Below are positions 53,508 to 64,000 of a stretch of DNA of 64,000 nucleotides, piece by piece. Source of the DNA: Selaginella moellendorffii (taxonomy: Eukaryota > Streptophyta > Lycopodiopsida > Selaginellales > Selaginellaceae). Positions within the stretch are counted from its first letter, which is position 1; each line of letters opens with the position of its first letter. Position numbers and translations under genes: made by a program. The stretch covers positions 898,062 to 962,061 of the forward strand of contig NW_003314293.1 in assembly GCF_000143415.4 (NCBI RefSeq), in the 5' to 3' direction. Below the pieces are notes generated by a model that was given only the letters and a program-made list of their open reading frames with translations, searched no databases and was not told where the DNA came from.

Positions 53508-54292
53508 TCATAATAACTCCCGCAAGCTAGCCTCATCTAGTTGAGTATTCTTGCACTCCGGATCAAGTAAAGTGCTTATGATGAAATCCTTGAGCACTGT
53601 CTTTTGAACATACTTCGGAGTTGTAGATGAGTTTCTCACAGTCTCTATTTGCACTGCATCTTTGAAATGGTTGACTGAACTCCTTTGTATCCCTTCCTGC
53701 ATTGGATGTGTGTGCGTGCCAATATATACTACAGCTCTACCAGCCTCTCCATCCTGTGAAGAAAATAGTACATCTTGGCCCTACAGATGGCATGACACAA
53801 TGGAGCATTCTTGTAAAACCGACACTTGAATCCAACACCAATGGTGTCACAGATGGGAGGATTGATTGCAGATCCTTCAAAAAATGTGGAGTTTTTACCA
53901 TGCTCTCAATTGCATGCTTTATTCACACAATCTAAATATCCACCACAATGAACCATGGACACTATGCCTTCAAAATGCTAGAAATGTGTGGTCTTGATCT
54001 TGCACCAGTTATAGACGTCTTGCTTGGTCTCCATCCCCTTTCGTTTTGAACTGACAAAAGGTGGTAGTTCAAAAAAGATATTGCCATTGTATGTAGATGG
54101 GAGCTCGCTAACGGGCCTATGCAAAAAGGAACACACGTCGATAGAGAGGCGGGAAAACCGAAAAGTGTTGCAAACAGCTTTGAATATCAGTGAAGTTGGA
54201 GTTTGGAAATTCTTGGCTCGCACTGGACTAACATTTCCTTTAGAACTAGAAGAGGAAGAAATGATGACGACCAACTCTTGCTTCATATTCAC
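53508..54292 (-). pseudogene. Unidentified Cys-rich coding relic
   Basis: Minus-strand pieces in order: VYNWCKIKTTHF (about 54010), a frame with SMVHCGGYLDCVNKAC (about 53965-53915), then CDTIGVGFKCRFYKNAPLCH and AICRAKMYYF (about 53855-53770), and finally VNHFKDAVQIETVRNSSTTP and VLKDFIISTLLDPECKNTQL (53680-53540). The Cys pattern suggests zinc binding, as in some transposases and plant regulators. The pieces are in different frames with stops between. No family is assigned. Confidence 0.35.
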
Positions 54293-54828
54293 TTTAGCAG
54301 GATCACAGCCTCACACTTTTATTAGAGATTCAAAAACTCAAATCTCTTTTGACTTAGAATGTTGCAAATCCCAATATTGTCCACCTTCACCTACACCTAA
54401 AAGAAGAAACTCCGATCGTTCAACTACACCAATGTTGTTGCGAATCACAGCCTCCAATCAAATAGAACCGAGATTTTGATAGATGTATAAGTCAGGAGAT
54501 TCTAGTTACAGGATCTCCAAAGTGAGGAGAGGAGAGCATATCAGTTTTACAGCCAATTGTGCAAGGAGTGAAAGATGAAATTGTTATTCTCTCCAATGAC
54601 AAAAGTGAAGAAGATGAGCTTCTCAATATAGCTTCCTAGACATGTAAGTGCACTCCTTCTAGATTAGTTTTTGAAGCGGTGGATAAGGCATTTTGGCAAT
54701 CTCGATCATTATGGTTGGAATTGAACAATTCCAATACATGAGAGGTGAGGAGCTTCTGCTAGGGAAGAGAACATCTAGGCACTCAAAATCACGCTTGCCA
54801 CTCCTTGACTACGCTTTGTAAGACGTCA

Positions 54829-55305
54829 ATCCATGGTAGACACTGGTGGTTTCTTATCTGCAACACGAGACTCCTCAAGTCAATTCCACCATCAAAGACC
54901 CGCATCAAGCAAAACCATTGGAATAGCCACTAAAGCCTCTGCATCTAGAGTTCCCCTAGCAACCAAGAACTTCTTCACATTGGCTAACCAAGCGAGACAC
55001 TCGTCCACACCACCATCACCGGAAAAGGTTGGAATCTTGAGTCAATCTACCAAAGAAGGCTTACTTGGAGCGCTACCCCGTCCAGCCTCGAGTGCCTCAA
55101 CACGCCCACACATGGCATCCATCATGCCATGCATCTCATCTTGCATCTCTTGCTGATTTCGATTAAAGGCTCGCAGCTCGTGAACCACATCTTGAATGGT
55201 CCAAATCTCCACAACTTCATTGACACCATCATCAGCACCACCATCGACAATAGGATTCCAGCGTTCAACTTGGTCGGCCATCGCAACCAACTCCTCTAAT
55301 ACCAA
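54829..55305 (-). pseudogene. G1 gag fragment, copy B
   Basis: Begins MADQVERWNPIVDGGADDG opposite 55281 and runs through EMQDEMHGMMDAMCGRVEAL to the STMD region, where it is cut at 54829. That point is the left edge of the segmental duplication with 14365-20855. Confidence 0.88.
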
Positions 55306-55540
55306 TGTTATGATCCGACAAAAAAAAGACAGAGATCTAGTCGCCCTAAATTATGCTACACCACCTCTTGAGGGTCCTCACCACCCAACCACCCCCGAGC
55401 TACCTCAAAAGCTCCATTGCATTGCCACTCCACTGTGAGCCCTAGGGTAGGTTAAGTCCCTCACCCTAACATGCCTTAATATATCCTTGAGCCTCCCTTT
55501 GACCGATGTTGACCACGTGGTTTAAAGTTGGCGCCTAACA
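55306..55540 (-). repeat. G1 LTR, copy B
   Basis: Same LTR and same flank (GGAAGGGCCTTAGG) as at 14840-15065. Its first part carries an extra T in the CACGTGGT word. Confidence 0.9.
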
Positions 55541-56660
55541 GGAAGGGCCTTAGGCAATTTTTCGAGCAGAGGGCGCATCGAGTGGAGACAATTGCAGAGA
55601 ACTACCATAAAGTCTTTCAGTGACAAGTATCCCATACAATTGGTAGGCATTTTTACTTTTCCAAACTTATCGTGTTTCATACAGGAGGAAGAATGGACAA
55701 CAGCTTCAGAGGACTCAGAAGCAGAGCCAGAAAAACGTGAGTCTTCATGGTTTTATATCAGTAAACTGTGCATTGAGAACTACTGATGAAACGGCCACTT
55801 CTGCTGAACTGGACTCTCCAAGACTTTTTGAGGACAGCGATGACAATCACGACAATGATACTGGTCCTAGCTTTGAGCAAGGAACTGCAAGTTGTGACGA
55901 GAGCTTTTAACAACCACACAAGCAGGACTGTCTTTTGGCAAACGAAGTTTTCCTGACCTGAATCGGGTTCCTCAGCCATGTTTTTTATCAATAGCCTCAT
56001 AGGCTGCCAGCATCTCATCCTTACTTACGGCACAAGGTGCTGGACTCCAATTTATGCTTGCGGTGAAGGGAATATCACCCAGTACATCTCCACGCGCTTT
56101 ACGAATACTGCTGATGGCTGGGATATAAGACCTAAGATTCCCAATCAATCAATCAATCATTGTTTCAACAGTTGAAACAATGGGGCAGAGTTATTCACGT
56201 AAGTTCTTTGTTTTCGATGTTCTGAAGAAGTGGTTTTCACTTATGGATGTTTCCTTCGGCCCTTGGACACTGATGGCAGAGTGGACGGAGATTGAGCACG
56301 CCTGGCATAGTTTTGTCGTGAAGAAACAAGAGAGTTATGTAGGCTCGAATGATCACAATGTATGAAAGTAAGTATGTGAAATGTTTTGCCACAGTGGTCA
56401 CGCATTTGTTTTGTGGTCGTAGATGTTTAAAGAGCTGCCGGATCGAGCAACAATCATCATGAGCAGCGAAGATGAATTCCAGAAACTACAGAGGCTCACC
56501 TTGATGGGAAAGCAAAAAGGTTGTTTGGTTTCGTCTTTTTTCTTCCCTACCAGGACACAAGAATGCTGCCTCCAAGGGAATGTTTTCAACAAGTATTACC
56601 CACTTCTACTGTGCCACCATGACATGATCCACAGATTCAACTTACAGGTCCGCGACTAAG
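55541..56660 (+). pseudogene. Unidentified multi-exon gene relic, copy B
   Basis: Near-identical to 15066-16200, with the same exon-like pieces (KYPIQL, TTASEDSEAEPEKR, MAEWTEIEHAWHSFVVKKQE, FKELPDRATIIMSSEDEF). The reading SFGPWTLMAEW replaces SSGPWTLMAEW, and a few other single-base changes are visible. Confidence 0.5.
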
Positions 56661-56916
56661 TGGACCGCCAATGACTAAAGGCCTCTTTTTTTTACAGAAG
56701 TAGTACATTCCATGACCATGACAATGGTCGAGGATTGGAGAGATTTATGAGAAGCTCGGTTTTGCACAAGCCAGTGAGGACAGATAATGGGGAATAACTT
56801 CTTCAGAAAGAAGAAACTAAGAGAACGAGCTTCTTTTTTTCCTTAGATTGCAGGTAACCTTGTTCTGTTTCCAGTTCCTTTTGGCATTGCCCTTGTGATA
56901 GAAACAGAGAAAAGAA

Positions 56917-57335
56917 ATGCCTGTGTCACTGCAAGACAACATTTTGGAGACGGTTCTCAGCTATGGGGACCTGGCCACCAAGTGACCGCATCATGGAAAG
57001 CCATCATCAGCAATCCATCCTTTCACTGCCACTGGTGCCAAAACAGTGGCCACAAGGAATCCTTGTGGCTTATGACTAGTTCCTTCCCCCACGGTGAGCA
57101 TTGCTATGCCTAGGATCCATCATGGCCAAAACACAGTGTGAAGTTTCCAAAAATTTCCTCCCACTCAAGTCATTGCTTCTGCAGGTGGTTTGGTATGTGT
57201 CTTCAGGACACACAGGGGCATGATTGACCATGCTGATGTGTTTCACCTGGTGGTGGGGAATCTAGTGACCCAAGGGTGGAGTTAACTACCATTGCTCCAT
57301 TGGGAGGACAGAAAGATATAGTGGGAGTAATTTAA
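56917..57335 (+). pseudogene. F-box protein gene relic, copy B
   Basis: The same F-box start, stop and frameshift as copy A, with SWKAIISNPSFHCHWCQNSG and then ESLWLMTSSFPHGEHCYA. Shared lesions show that the gene was dead before duplication. Copy B has three extra bases (CAC of CACAAGG) in the stretch after CQNSG. Confidence 0.72.
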
Positions 57336-58702
57336 CAATGTTGATATATGTGATTAATCTCATCATACACCTAATAATGGACATCATAGCCATGACCACA
57401 TCCTCGCCTTTGTCCTTAAACACGAAAAGGAGTAATATCAACCTTCATCAAAATAAAACCATCTCTAATTAGAAATGGAGTTGAAGGATGTACAATTAAA
57501 AGTGGAAGAGCTAATATCTTATAATGTTATGTTAGTCAAAGAGTATAGTCAAAGGTGGCTAGAGCAAGTGTATGCACAAGTTCCATAAAATTTTGACAAA
57601 GTGCTGAATTTGATGCACCCTTTGACAAAGACGATGCAATTGTTAGAAGGCATTTGTAGCGTATGTGGTTTTTCCCCTTTATCCTATGGTAATTTACTAT
57701 AGGATAACACCACGAAACAGAACCTAAACCCTCCATATGCCATATGTCATATGCCATGTGTCTAAAGGACAGTGGTGTGGAGCCCGAGGTTCAGGGCCAC
57801 TGAACGAAGGAATGGTGCCAAAATCCCAAACATGGAGCCAAGGAGTGATAGAATCAAACCACAGAGCAACTCTCGAGCATACAGCCCAAGGAGCGAAGGG
57901 ATAGAAGCCCGAAGCAACTTGGAACAATCCTAGAGCAACCAGCATCCCAATGCCAAGACCAACACGCAAAACGGAGATAAACAAAGTTTGGCACTATTTT
58001 GGCATATCGGTGGCCTAACACAAGGACATAGGTACTCCACCAGCTAGCATGGAATGGAACTTGGGCTTAGACCTAAGCCAGATGCAAAACAAAGACAGGC
58101 ATGCAAGCGGGAGCTAAATTATGCCTTAGGTTGGTTGGCCATGCTTAACTTACCCACGATCCCTCCTATACATTTGGAACCCCCCACAGCTCTCCCCCCC
58201 CCTTGAGGAACACATGCTTTAGGCTTTCACCCCAAGCCTCCCTTAGTATCAGGAGTTAGTCTCTAGGACAAGCTCAAAACTTACTAAATATGGAATGTCC
58301 CTAGATTGCGAATTTGGACACAAGATGAACACCATTGTGTTTATGTCAATATCTACATTCTGTAGATAAGCCAAATGAGCAAATTTGGACACTTTCCATA
58401 AATAGTATTTGGAACCGAAATGAGACTAACACAAAGGGCATGATAGCGAGGGTGTTTGGCAAACATGGTAAGCTATCATCTAGTGAATATTGAGGGACCA
58501 AGTTCAATATCACGGGGGTTCCCAACACTAGTAAGTATAAGTCAATATCATGAGTTTCTCGTCACCATACCAAGTATGTTTGACTAAATAACAACATAGG
58601 ATTTCCTTCCTTAGTGCCCTTCTCGTCTAAATGCACATGTGATGACCAGTTTCTCAACTAGCTTAAATTGAAACTAATAAAGGGTCTAGCAATACTAACC
58701 TT

Positions 58703-59297
58703 TGTAAGTAACCAAAGAGAATGACTTGAGAGATGATCCATGGGGTTTATATATAGAGGGAAAGGGCCCATAAACAATAGTGCACCCCCTTTTCCAATCA
58801 GTTAGGGGTCTTAGGATACTTGGAGTTAGGCGTCCTTGGGTTTGAATAGTACTGGGCTGGATGACCTCCCAGAAAGTCTAAATTCAGAAGTTTACATTTG
58901 GTATTAGAGGGGTCTCAGGTCTGACTCTATTGGTTGGCTAAGGGAATCACACCACATGTTAATTAACATCTGGCAAGGGTCCAATATGCTCCGACTGGGC
59001 TTGACCCGAGGGGTAGGGTGTCAAGAGAGCGAGGCTCTTGGGAGAGCTGCGGCTCTAAGCTTCCGTTCACGAGGGTATGAACATACAGGGAAGCGTGGTG
59101 GATTGTAAGCAACTAAAGAGAACGACTTGAGAGATGATCCATGGGGTTCATATATAGAAGGAAAGGGCCCATGAACAAAAGTACACTTTCTTTTCCAATC
59201 GGTTAAGGGTCTTGGGATACTTGGAGTTAAATGTCCTTAGGTTTGAATAATACTGGGCTGGATGACCTCCTGGGAAGTCCAAATTCATGAGCTTATA
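58703..59297 (+). mobile_element. T1 TRIM element, copy in L copy B
   Basis: Same site as the copy at 18302 (ACCTT at 58698-58702 and ACCTC at 59298-59302). At 595 bp it is about 30 bp longer than copy A and keeps the intact first terminal repeat. Confidence 0.88.
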
Positions 59298-59380
59298 ACC
59301 TCCTGCCGTTGTGGCAGTAAGGAAAGACTGTCCATAAGGATTGGCCAACAGGTAACGTTCGATACCCAAAGTCATATTTG

Positions 59381-59518
59381 TGACGCTCTCCCCCCCTAGG
59401 GAAGATCAACGTCCTCATTGATGCATACTCGAGTCTAGAATACCGCTAGTGACGCTCTCCCTCCCTAGGGAAGATCAACGTCCTCATTGATGCATACTCG
59501 AGTCTAGAATACCGCTAA
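59381..59518. repeat. 69-bp tandem duplication at the L polypurine tract
   Basis: Two 69-bp units, 59381-59449 and 59450-59518, each begin TGACGCTCTCC and end TACCGCTA. They cover the LTR edge, the polypurine tract and adjacent interior. Copy A has lost this whole part. Confidence 0.9.
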
Positions 59519-61494
59519 GGAAACAACTTCACGGTATTCACACTATGTGAGAAATGCACTAACTTAAATGAGTTAGGGTAACTTTTTTATCTAAAGTGGA
59601 TGCACTACCAACTTAGACACCTTCTGGCTGTCGCCGACAAAGAAATGACCAACAGAGTCAGCCACCCTTGCTACTTTGGGTGTCACCCAGCTTACAAAAG
59701 TGTGATACACCCCTGCCCACAGGTGGCATAGAGAGAGGAGCCAGAGGCCCCAACCCTCATGAGCAAAGAAACCAAACTTGTCAGTAAGGTTTAAATAGAC
59801 TATTATAAACAAGCAGTTAAAGTTGTTTACACGGTCACACCCTTTTTAAACGAAATAAAGAACATCAACAGAAAGACAGGTGATGTTACCAGTCAACAGT
59901 AGCTACCCCATGACTAAAGATTTCACCATGCACACGAAGTGCCGAAGTCAGTTTGCCTATACTGGCCCAAACTCAAATATTAATAGATGGACAATATCAA
60001 AGTCAAAGACAATGATATTTGAGAGACTTAATGTATCAGTGATTAAATCTTATATTAGAACACAAAAGTTTTCCAAGTAAGCTATCATCTGATAAACTAG
60101 TATTATAGTATAGAAACCACCAAAATCATCATATTTGAAAAACATAAAATTCACCATCAAACAAAATTCAATAGCAAGTATATCATCAAGTAAACTCAAT
60201 AAGAAAACTTAACTACCGAAGATTGTAGACAATATGCCAAACAATGTACCAAAGATAACTCAAAGAACACAAAGTATTATTGACTTGGCAAGCAAGATGC
60301 TCGCAAATGTATCACCCGAAGGAAATAACATTCTAATTTATCAGAACTAACTTGAACAACAATTAACAGAACAGAATGAATATGGTAAGACCAATAAACA
60401 CTCATTCATGCTAACTATCGCACTAGCCAATTTAAATAGATCCCAATCAATAATACAAAAGAACTTAAATTGCCTAAGCAAGTGTTAGCAACATCTTACT
60501 GATGTCTCAAACCCAAGAGATCAATCTAGAGCAAACCACAAAGAACATGTGGTAATGCAAAAAGCAAAAAGAACAACTAACTATCATGAAAGACCATCAA
60601 TTATCCCATCAATAAAAATATGCTTAATCATTGTCAAAGAAGGAATCCACCATCCCGAAGAATAGTAAATCATTCTGTATCAATAACAATCAAGCAAAAC
60701 TTTTTGACAAGGATAATCAACTTTCCTAGATGATAATCAATCATCACCAATGATTGCTAGATGCAAAAACCAACTTTAACATTGAAACTAATGAGCCAAA
60801 AATGCCTTCCCCAAACAATTCTAAACAAATAGAATAATGAACATGAAACTCAAAGAACCAAAAGCTCAAAGAAGCTTATAGTCAAGTCTTGTCTAATAAT
60901 GATCACGAATTTCGCATGAACCAACTTCAATACTAAAGAAGAAATCATGGTACAACCCATAATATCCTCCTCAACATATCTATAAGCCAAACTTCATAAT
61001 GCTAAAGCTAATGAAGAGTATATCTGCATCAATCTAACAGCCAAGCATATGCTCAATAAGTGATTATCAAACCGATCCTCTATGAATCCATCTATAGCAA
61101 AACGTAACTCACTTCACAACAAGCACAAGAAGAATCATCAATGATCAATATATTTCAGCTCAAATCCAATAAGAATTCAAATATTCCAATATCAATCACC
61201 CCTACTAAATAATCTCGTCTAGAACATAACTAACTCAAACTTGCCACTCAGCTCATTTAAACACTAACATAGTTGCTAATTAGCAAATGCATGGATGCCA
61301 ATAACACAAAGCCGTAACCCAAGCATCAGCACTATTTGCATCGAGACTAATGAAACTCAATATCAATCTTACGGAGAAACATCTCATCCCACTTAAATCT
61401 CAACACCAACAATGTCAATGATAAAGCATCACTTCAATGCCATCAACACCATAACAAAGCTAATAGAAAGCAAGAGTGAATCACCACTCAAAGC

Positions 61495-64000
61495 TGTAGC
61501 GCATGTGGTTTTGACCCTTTATCCTATGGTGATTTACCATAGGATAACACCACGAAGCGGAACCTAAACCCTCTTTGTGCCACGTGACAGATGCCACGTG
61601 TCACATACCACGTGTCCATGCCACATGTCCATAGGAACCCGAGGTTCAGAGCCTTGGGCCACTGAACGAAGGAACGGTGCCAAAACTTCCAAGCACAAAG
61701 CCAAGAAGTGACGAAACTGAACCACGGAGCAACTCCCGAGCATAAAGCCCAAGGAGCAAAGGGACAGGAGCCCGGAACGACTTGGAACAGTACTAGAGTA
61801 ACCAGCATCCCAATGCCAAGACCAGCACGCAAAACGGAGCCAAATGGAGTCTGGCGCTATTTTGGCATACTGGTGGCCTAACGTGAGGACATGGGTACTC
61901 CCCCAGCTAGCATGGTGTGGAACCTTGGCTTAGACCCAAGCCGGACGCAGAACAAGGACAGGCACGCAAGCGGGAGCTAGACTATGCCTCAGGTTGGTCG
62001 GCCATGCCCGACCTACCCACTATCCTTACTATACATTTGGAACACCCCACAGCCCCCCCCCCCCCCTGAGGAACACTCGTTTTGGGCTTTCACCCCAAGC
62101 TTCCCTTAGTATCAGGAGTTAGTCTCTGGGACAAACTCGAAACTTACTAAATATGGAATGGCCCTACAATGCGAATTTCGACACGGGATGAACACCATTG
62201 TTTTCAGGCCAATCTCTACATTCCGTAGATATGCCAAATGAGCAAATCTAGACACTTTCCATAAATAGCATTTGAGACCGAAATGAGACTAACACAAAGG
62301 GCATGATAGCGAGGGTGTTTAGCAGACATGGTAAGCTATCATCCAATGATATTGAGGGACCAATCTCAATACGTGAGGGTTCTTGTCACTAGCTAGTGCA
62401 AGAAAAAACGAGACAGGAACTCCTTACCGGGCTAAGTATGCTTAGCTAATAACACATAGGAATTCCATCCTTATGCTCGTCCGGTCTAAGTACACTCGAA
62501 ATGCCCAGTTAACTCCACTAGCACAAGAGGGACTGATAAAGGGTCTAGCAATACCGATCTCCTGCCATCGTAGCAGTAAGGTAAGAGTGTCCGTAAGGAC
62601 TGGTCGACAGGTAACTTTCGATACCCGAAGTCACATTCGCGACACTCTGCCCCCCTTGGGGAAGATCGACGTCCTCGTCGATGCATACTCAAGTCTAGAA
62701 TACCGTCAAGGAAACAACTCCATAAAAAGTTCACGGTACTCACACTATGTGAGAAATGCACCAACCAACTTAAATGAGTTAGGGGGTAACCTCTTTGTCT
62801 AACGCAGATGCGCTACCAGCTCAGACACCTTCTGGCTATCGCTGACAAGGAAATGACTAACTAAGTCAGCCACCCTTGCTACTCTGGGAGTCACCCAGCT
62901 TACAAAAGTGTGATACGCCCCTGCCTGCAAGGACATAGAGAGAGAAACTAGAGGCCCCAACCCTCCTGAGCAAAGAAACCAAACCCGTCGGTAAGGTTTA
63001 GATAGACTACTGTCAACAGGTAGTTAAAGTTGTTTACACAGTCATGCCCTTTTAACGGAATAAGGAACATCGATAGAGAGGCGGGTGATGTGACCAGTCG
63101 ACAGTAGCTACCCCATAACTAGAGATTTCAACATGCACACAAAGTGCCGAAGCTAGTCTGCCTATACTGGCCCAAACTCAAAGATCAATAGATGGATAAT
63201 ATCAAAGTTATAGACAATGATATCTTAGAGACTTAAATATCAGTGAATAAATCTTAGGTTAGAACACAAAAGTATTCCAAGTAAGTTATCATCCGATAAA
63301 CTAGTAGTTGAGTATAGGAACCATCAAGATCATCATAACTGGTAAATATAGAAATCACCATCCAACAAAATTCAATAGCAAGTAGATCATCAAGGAAACG
63401 CAATGATAAAACTTTACTACCAAAAATTGTAGACAGTAAGCCAACAACTTACTAAAGATAACTCAAAGAACACAAAGTATCATTGACTGACAAGCACAAT
63501 GCTCGCAAATGTATCACCCGAAGGAAATAACATCCCAACCTATCAGAACTAACTCAAGCAATAATCAACAGAACAGAATGAATGCGGTAAGACTAACAAA
63601 CACCCATTCATGCCAACTATCACACTAGCCAATCCGAATAGATCCCAGCCAACAACACTAAGGAACTCAAGTTGCCTAAGCAAGTGTTAGCAACATCCTA
63701 CTGATGTCTCAAACCTAAGAGACCAATCCAGAGCAAACCACAAAGAACATGTGGTAGTGCAAAAAAAACCATAAGCTATCAAAGAGAACAACTAACCATT
63801 ATGAAAGATCATCAATTGTCCCATCAAAAAGATATATGCAGAATCATCATCTAAGAAGGAATCCACCATTCCGAAGAATAGAAAATCAATCCAGATTAAC
63901 GATAATCAAGCAAAACCTTCGACAAGGATAATCAACTATCCTAGATGATAGTTAATCATCACCAATGATTGCTAGATGCAAAAAATAACTTCAACATTGA
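61495..64000 (-). mobile_element. Nested family L element (partial, runs off the window)
   Basis: The 3' LTR 61495-62644 runs from TGTAGCGCATGTGG to TTCGCGACA. It is followed by the polypurine tract (62645-62661) and interior to the window end. Inserted in L copy B after AAAGC (61490-61494). Copy A has the empty site at about 20852-20857. The stem-loop is perfect in this LTR. Confidence 0.92.

Larger units (their letters stand above)
57655..64000 (-). mobile_element. Family L element, copy B (runs off the window)
   Basis: The 3' LTR is 57655-59385 with a T1 element inside. The interior is 59386-61494, then interrupted by another L element. The left target-site half is GCATT (57650-57654), the same as copy A. 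The 5' LTR lies outside the window. Confidence 0.9.

Overview
This is a transposon-packed stretch of a plant nuclear genome. Three things point to the lycophyte Selaginella moellendorffii or a close relative, which is an inference: a PPR gene relic written in the M-P-x-R-[DN] style, very short introns (one of 60 nt is visible at 1558-1617), and a mass of nested LTR elements. I see no intact, expressed-looking cellular gene. Cellular sequence survives only as fragments: a broken PPR gene (1-1120, +), the C-terminal part of a gamma-tubulin complex component (about 1354-2035, -), one exon of an ABCB transporter (about 2540-2689, +), two copies of a degenerate F-box gene, and several unidentified coding relics.

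Four LTR-retroelement families account for most of the window. Family L is a large non-coding element of the LARD type, with LTRs of about 1.13 kb and a 5.0 kb interior with no reading frame of note. One complete copy lies at 3534-10796 (+). A second lies at 17251-24797 (-). A third starts at 57655 (-), with a fourth nested inside it from 61495. A collapsed copy is at 47770-48978 (-), a solo LTR at 28354-29406 (+) and an LTR fragment at 27001-27407 (+). Family G1 is a Ty3/gypsy element with LTRs of about 233 bp: a minus copy split by the L insertion (15065 down to 10802, then 3533 down to 3313), a plus copy at 42210-44590, and 5'-end fragments at 2690-3312 and 54829-55540. Family G2 is a Ty3/gypsy element with Tat-like features (29851-42209, -), carrying an extra coiled-coil ORF behind integrase and a foreign 3 kb block between gag and protease. 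Family T1 is a TRIM of about 590 bp with four copies (18302, 33146, 40631 and 58703). A second miniature element, T2, sits in the integrase gene of the minus G1 copy (11088-11696).

The block at 14365-20855 and the block at 54829-61494 are copies of one segmental duplication. Both hold the G1 end, the unidentified exons, the F-box relic, and an L element at the same target site with the same T1 insertion. Relative order can be read from nesting: G1 first, then L into G1; L next to the F-box relic, then T1 into that L LTR, then the duplication, then a further L insertion into one copy only.

The stretch 44600-54830 is the least repetitive part. It holds AT-rich DNA, two GC-rich patches, and several minus-strand coding relics without a recognised family. 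The most distinctive signal in the window is family L: a mobile element with no coding capacity that still has precise target-site duplications and a conserved stem-loop near the LTR 3' end, with paired base changes between copies.
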